DNA from: Acidimicrobiaceae bacterium
GTDB lineage: Bacteria; Actinomycetota; Acidimicrobiia; Acidimicrobiales; Aldehydirespiratoraceae
Direction: 5' to 3'
Length of the DNA stretch: 64,000 bases
Assembly: GCA_026708645.1 (NCBI GenBank)
Contig: JAPOUM010000017.1
Coordinates: 1 to 64,000 of the forward strand
The position numbers and the translations under genes are program-made. Below are positions 61,212-64,000 of the stretch, one piece after another. Numbering within the stretch: the first letter of the stretch is position 1; every line of letters starts with the position of its first letter. The notes under the pieces are model-generated. The model had not been told where the DNA came from, made no database searches, and saw only the letters and a program-made list of their open reading frames with translations.

Positions 61212-62384
61212 ATGGCGAATCCGACGCCCTACCGATACGTCGGCTCCCGCGCCGAGCTGCGAGCCGTGGTCGCAGCGCTGGCGGCCGAGCCGAGGTTCGC
61301 TTTGGACACCGAATTCCACAGGGAGCGCACCTACCGGCCTCAGGCTGCGTTGATACAGATCGCCTGGCCCGGAGACTTGGTGTTGATAGACCCGCTGGCG
61401 GTGGACGTGGAAGCTCTGGCCGAAGTGTTCGCCTCCGGCGCTCTGATGGTGGCGCACGCCGCGGCCCAAGACCTGGAAGTTCTTGAGGATTGCTGCGGGA
61501 TGGCGCCGCCGCGGATTTTCGACACCCAGATCGCGGCAGGTTTCCTGGGTCTCGGCACGCCGGCGCTGTCGGCGCTGTATGAGAGCGAGATCGGCTGGCG
61601 GCCCCCGAAAGGCGACCGGCTCACCGACTGGCTGGCGCGCCCGCTCAAAGCCTCGCAGCTCGATTACGCGGCGGGCGACGTGATGCACCTGCTGGAGATC
61701 CACGACCGTCTCTCGGGCCGGCTGCAGCAGACGGGTCGCAGCGGCTGGGCCGAGGCGGAATTCGAGCTGCTCCTGGAACGCAACCGGGCGCGCCAGAAGC
61801 CTGAGGACGCTTGGACGCGGCTCAAAGAAGCGAAGCATCTGCGCCGCCGCGACCTGCCGGTGGTGCGCCAGCTGGCGGCTTGGCGCGAGCGACACGCCGC
61901 GAAGATCAACCATCCGGTTCGCCATGTGCTGTCGGATGTGGCGGTGGTGTCCATCGCCCAGGCAGCACCGCGGAGCGTCGAGCAGTTGGCCGCAGTGCGC
62001 GGCGTCAGCGCGGGCACGGCTCGCGGCCGGCTGGGAGGAGCGATACTGGGCGCCGTCGCTGAAGGCTTGGAGTCGAAGTGGAGTCCGCCGCCGAGACGCG
62101 CCACGCGTTCGGACATGATGGATCGTTTGCGGCCGGTGGTGGGGCTGGCTGCGACATGGGTGAACCAGCTCGCACGGGATCACAAGATCGAACCGTCGCT
62201 GCTGGCGACCCGCGCTGACATCGAGGCGCTGATCCGCGGCGACGCCGAGGCAAGGCTGACGCAAGGCTGGCGTTCGGAGATGGCCGGAGAGCCTCTGCGG
62301 CGGCTGATGGCAGGCGAAGCGGCGCTGGCCTTCGACGAAGGCAGGATCGTGCTGGAGGAGCGCAGCGGAAAGCCGGCTGATTAG
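61212..62384 (+). CDS. rnd: Ribonuclease D
   Basis: A 390-residue DEDDy 3'-5' exonuclease trimming tRNA and other stable RNAs. ExoI FALDTEFHRERTYRPQAALIQIA (Asp, Glu), ExoII VAHAAAQDLEVLEDCCG (Asp), ExoIII LDYAAGDVMHLLEIH (Tyr, Asp). Two HRDC-like domains follow. ATG 61212 has AAGGAGAG just upstream. It begins 244 bases beyond the end of cassette copy 3, and a GC hairpin follows. Confidence 0.94.
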   Translation: MANPTPYRYVGSRAELRAVVAALAAEPRFALDTEFHRERTYRPQAALIQIAWPGDLVLIDPLAVDVEALAEVFASGALMVAHAAAQDLEVLEDCCGMAPPRIFDTQIAAGFLGLGTPALSALYESEIGWRPPKGDRLTDWLARPLKASQLDYAAGDVMHLLEIHDRLSGRLQQTGRSGWAEAEFELLLERNRARQKPEDAWTRLKEAKHLRRRDLPVVRQLAAWRERHAAKINHPVRHVLSDVAVVSIAQAAPRSVEQLAAVRGVSAGTARGRLGGAILGAVAEGLESKWSPPPRRATRSDMMDRLRPVVGLAATWVNQLARDHKIEPSLLATRADIEALIRGDAEARLTQGWRSEMAGEPLRRLMAGEAALAFDEGRIVLEERSGKPAD

Positions 62385-62397
62385 GCGGCGCGAGCCT

Positions 62398-62417
62398 GCC
62401 GGCGCGCCACCGCCGGC
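62398..62417 (+). terminator. rnd terminator hairpin
   Basis: GCCGGCG and CGCCGGC form a 7-bp stem with a 6-base loop 14 bases after the rnd stop. No T-tract. Confidence 0.5.
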
Positions 62418-62561
62418 GTGTCGGCGCTCCCTGGCAACGCGGAAACAGGCCCGCCGAGCGGCGCAGCGGCGGCGCGCGCCAGGCTGGCTGCGCCCGGTGG
62501 CCTTGACGGCGTGAGGCGCTACATTGGATGCCTGCGAATCCGATGAACCGGGAGTTGAGCC

Positions 62562-62753
62562 GTGAAAAAAGGACGACACCGCAGGTATGAGGAAGCCCGC
62601 AAGTTCAAGCGCTCGCAGGTAGACGACCTTGAGGGCCTCATCGAGTCGTTCAATGAGCCAGAAGACTATGTGAAGCCCGAGCATGCTTCCTGGGCCGAGG
62701 AGTTCGCTGAGCACGAGCGCTCCGAAGCCGAACTCAAATCCGGCGACGGCTGA
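62562..62753 (+). CDS. Small charged hypothetical protein, 63 aa
   Basis: A highly charged protein (MKKGRHRRYEEARKFKRSQVDDLEGLIESFNEPEDY...) with a basic start and an acidic tail. GTG start at 62562 with GGGAG a few bases upstream, and a strong hairpin 3 bases after the stop. No recognised family; could be a nucleic-acid- or ribosome-associated protein. Confidence 0.6.
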   Translation: MKKGRHRRYEEARKFKRSQVDDLEGLIESFNEPEDYVKPEHASWAEEFAEHERSEAELKSGDG

Positions 62754-62755
62754 AC

Positions 62756-62776
62756 CCGGGCCTCTGAGAGGCCCGG
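62756..62776 (+). terminator. Terminator hairpin after the 63-aa gene
   Basis: CCGGGCCTC (62756-62764) and GAGGCCCGG (62768-62776) form a perfect 9-bp stem with a TGA loop, right after the stop at 62753. No T-tract. Confidence 0.6.
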
Positions 62777-62885
62777 ACACTCCCGGCCTTTCCAGCCCTC
62801 GAAGCTTCAGGACGGCCTTCAGAGCCCGGCTCAGAGTTCCGCAGGCTCCCCGCAGGCAGGCTGGCGCCCGCCCGAGACCGCGGGC

Positions 62886-64000
62886 CTAGCTCTGGCCTTC
62901 GGTCTCTTCGAGGATCTCCCCGAGGCGGACCACGTCGTCTTCGCTGACCACGCCGATGAAGTTGCCGGCGCTGTCGGTCACGGCCAGCACTTCGACGTCG
63001 GCGGCTTCCATGGCGACCACCGCGTCGCGCACCGTCCACGACGGCGAGCCCGCCGGCAGGCCCGTGGTCATGATCGAACCCACCGTGGCGGTCTCCCACA
63101 GGTCGCGCTCCACCGAGGACAGCTCAGAGAGCTGAGCCATCCCCAGATAAGTGCTGCCCTGCACCACCGGCACCACCCTCTCGCGCCGGCCCAGCACATG
63201 CATGTAGACGAAATCCGACACGGTCGCGTCCGGAGGCACTGTGAGCACGTCGGTGGTGAGGATCGAGCTCAGCGGCAGGGTGAAGCGCTGCTCCAGATGG
63301 CCGAGCCGCTTGGAAAGTTGATACTCCGCCACCGACGCCGGGCCTGCCACTACCTGGCTGACCGCCGCGGCCACCAGTGCGGGCACCACGAACGCGGCGG
63401 CGCCGGTGGACTCCGCTACGAACATCACCGCGGCGATCGGCGCCCGGTAGCCGGCGCCCAGGAAAGCCGCCAGGCCCAGCGTGGCGTAGAGGCCGGTGTA
63501 GGTCGTGTCGAGCACCACCCCAACGAACTGTCCGACTATCACCCCCAAAGTGGCGAGCGGGATGAAAACACCGCCGACGCCGTCGCCGAGCAGGGTCGCC
63601 AAAGTGGCTGCGACCCTGATCCCGAAAAGCAGCGCGATCAACTCCAGGGCGTCCTGCTGCACCACCCATTCCATGGCTCTGGTGCCCGGCCCGAGGCTGA
63701 GCACCTCGCCGAAGGCGGCGTCGGCCAACAATGCCAGGCCCGCCAGAGCCGCTGCGGCGACCGCGGCTCGCTTGTGCCAGGCGATGTCGCGCGCGCAGCG
63801 CTTGGCTCGGCGCACCAGCCAGGCGAAGCCGCGACCGCCGAAACCGGCCGCCAGCCCCAGAACCAGGGCGCCGAGAAGATCGCCGATCTGCACGTCGAGG
63901 ATGGCTGCCGCGCCGCTGTCGGACACCGGCCCTTCGCCGAGGAAGGGCACCACCGGGGTGCTGCCCACCAGGAACACGAAGGTGAAGTAACTGGCTGCCG
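62886..64000 (-). CDS. ClC-family chloride channel/transporter with CBS pair, partial
   Basis: The 5' end lies beyond the right edge. About 371 residues are visible. They include membrane helices, the ClC signature GVGGVFIPLATLGVIVGQFVG, FLGAGYRAPIAAVMFVAESTG, and a C-terminal pair of CBS domains (ILTTDVLTVPPDATVSDFV; SIMTTGLPAGSPSWTVRDAVVAMEAADVEVLAVTDSAGNFIGVVSEDDV). The first ClC half is missing from view. A regulator-linked chloride or fluoride/proton exchange role cannot be separated by sequence alone. Confidence 0.88.
   Translation of the reverse strand, partial: AASYFTFVFLVGSTPVVPFLGEGPVSDSGAAAILDVQIGDLLGALVLGLAAGFGGRGFAWLVRRAKRCARDIAWHKRAAVAAAALAGLALLADAAFGEVLSLGPGTRAMEWVVQQDALELIALLFGIRVAATLATLLGDGVGGVFIPLATLGVIVGQFVGVVLDTTYTGLYATLGLAAFLGAGYRAPIAAVMFVAESTGAAAFVVPALVAAAVSQVVAGPASVAEYQLSKRLGHLEQRFTLPLSSILTTDVLTVPPDATVSDFVYMHVLGRRERVVPVVQGSTYLGMAQLSELSSVERDLWETATVGSIMTTGLPAGSPSWTVRDAVVAMEAADVEVLAVTDSAGNFIGVVSEDDVVRLGEILEETEGQS

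Overview
The window is chromosomal DNA from a high-GC actinobacterium. The evidence is: frequent GTG/TTG starts, GC-rich third positions, the actinobacterial gene order efp-nusB-(insert)-pyrR-pyrB-pyrC-carA-carB-pyrD-pyrF-mihF-gmk, and families largely confined to Actinomycetota (mihF, DUF3039, DUF3151). Placement in Acidimicrobiia is inferred and not proven. Many genes have a TAGGCT/TAGGGT/TAGCCT-type -10 box only 6-8 nt before the start codon, which suggests widespread leaderless mRNAs.

Layout. (1) 1-9.3 kb: accessory region with two head-to-tail copies of a minus-strand cassette. Each cassette holds a large secreted Cys-repeat protein ending in a prokaryotic phospholipase A2 domain, then one or two AT-rich lipoprotein genes, then a small type IV-pilin-like gene. 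Copy 1 is intact apart from an internal remnant. Copy 2 has a gutted phospholipase gene. Between them lie a hisS 5' fragment, a truncated PD-(D/E)XK gene and an unknown gene. (2) 9.4-25.6 kb: housekeeping genes hisS, aspS, ltrA-like, rarA, DUF948, alaS, ruvX, mltG, aroE, aroB, pepQ, efp, nusB. (3) 25.7-30.0 kb: a type III restriction-modification pair inserted between nusB and pyrR. (4) 30.1-39.1 kb: an overlapping UMP biosynthesis operon, pyrR-pyrB-pyrC-carA-carB-pyrD-pyrF, preceded by a PyrR-binding-loop-like hairpin. (5) 39.2-53.3 kb: mihF, gmk, then nucleobase/amino-acid catabolism (guaD, ltaE), DNA alkylation repair (two genes), small wall/unknown proteins, a Mec-like JAMM peptidase, a hydrolase, an MFS exporter, CysM, a GDPD and pyruvate kinase. 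(6) 53.5-56.3 kb: an overlapping ParA/AlbA_2 pair and a truncated AAA_14 ATPase. (7) 56.3-57.4 kb: DUF3151 and mobA. (8) 57.5-60.9 kb: a third, decayed copy of the phospholipase/lipoprotein/pilin cassette. (9) 61.2-64 kb: ribonuclease D, a small acidic protein and a ClC-type channel cut by the window edge.

The most unusual content is the three-copy cassette. A secreted multidomain phospholipase A2 with a divergent AT-rich C-terminal tip is followed directly by paralogous lipoproteins, then by a prepilin-like gene whose start overlaps the lipoprotein stop. Decayed copies keep the lipoprotein open while the phospholipase is gutted, the pattern expected of a secreted toxin with membrane-anchored protection proteins. 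Its function is not known, and the toxin/immunity reading is a hypothesis. The copies lie in the same orientation on both sides of about 48 kb of essential genes, so they are potential substrates for homologous recombination.
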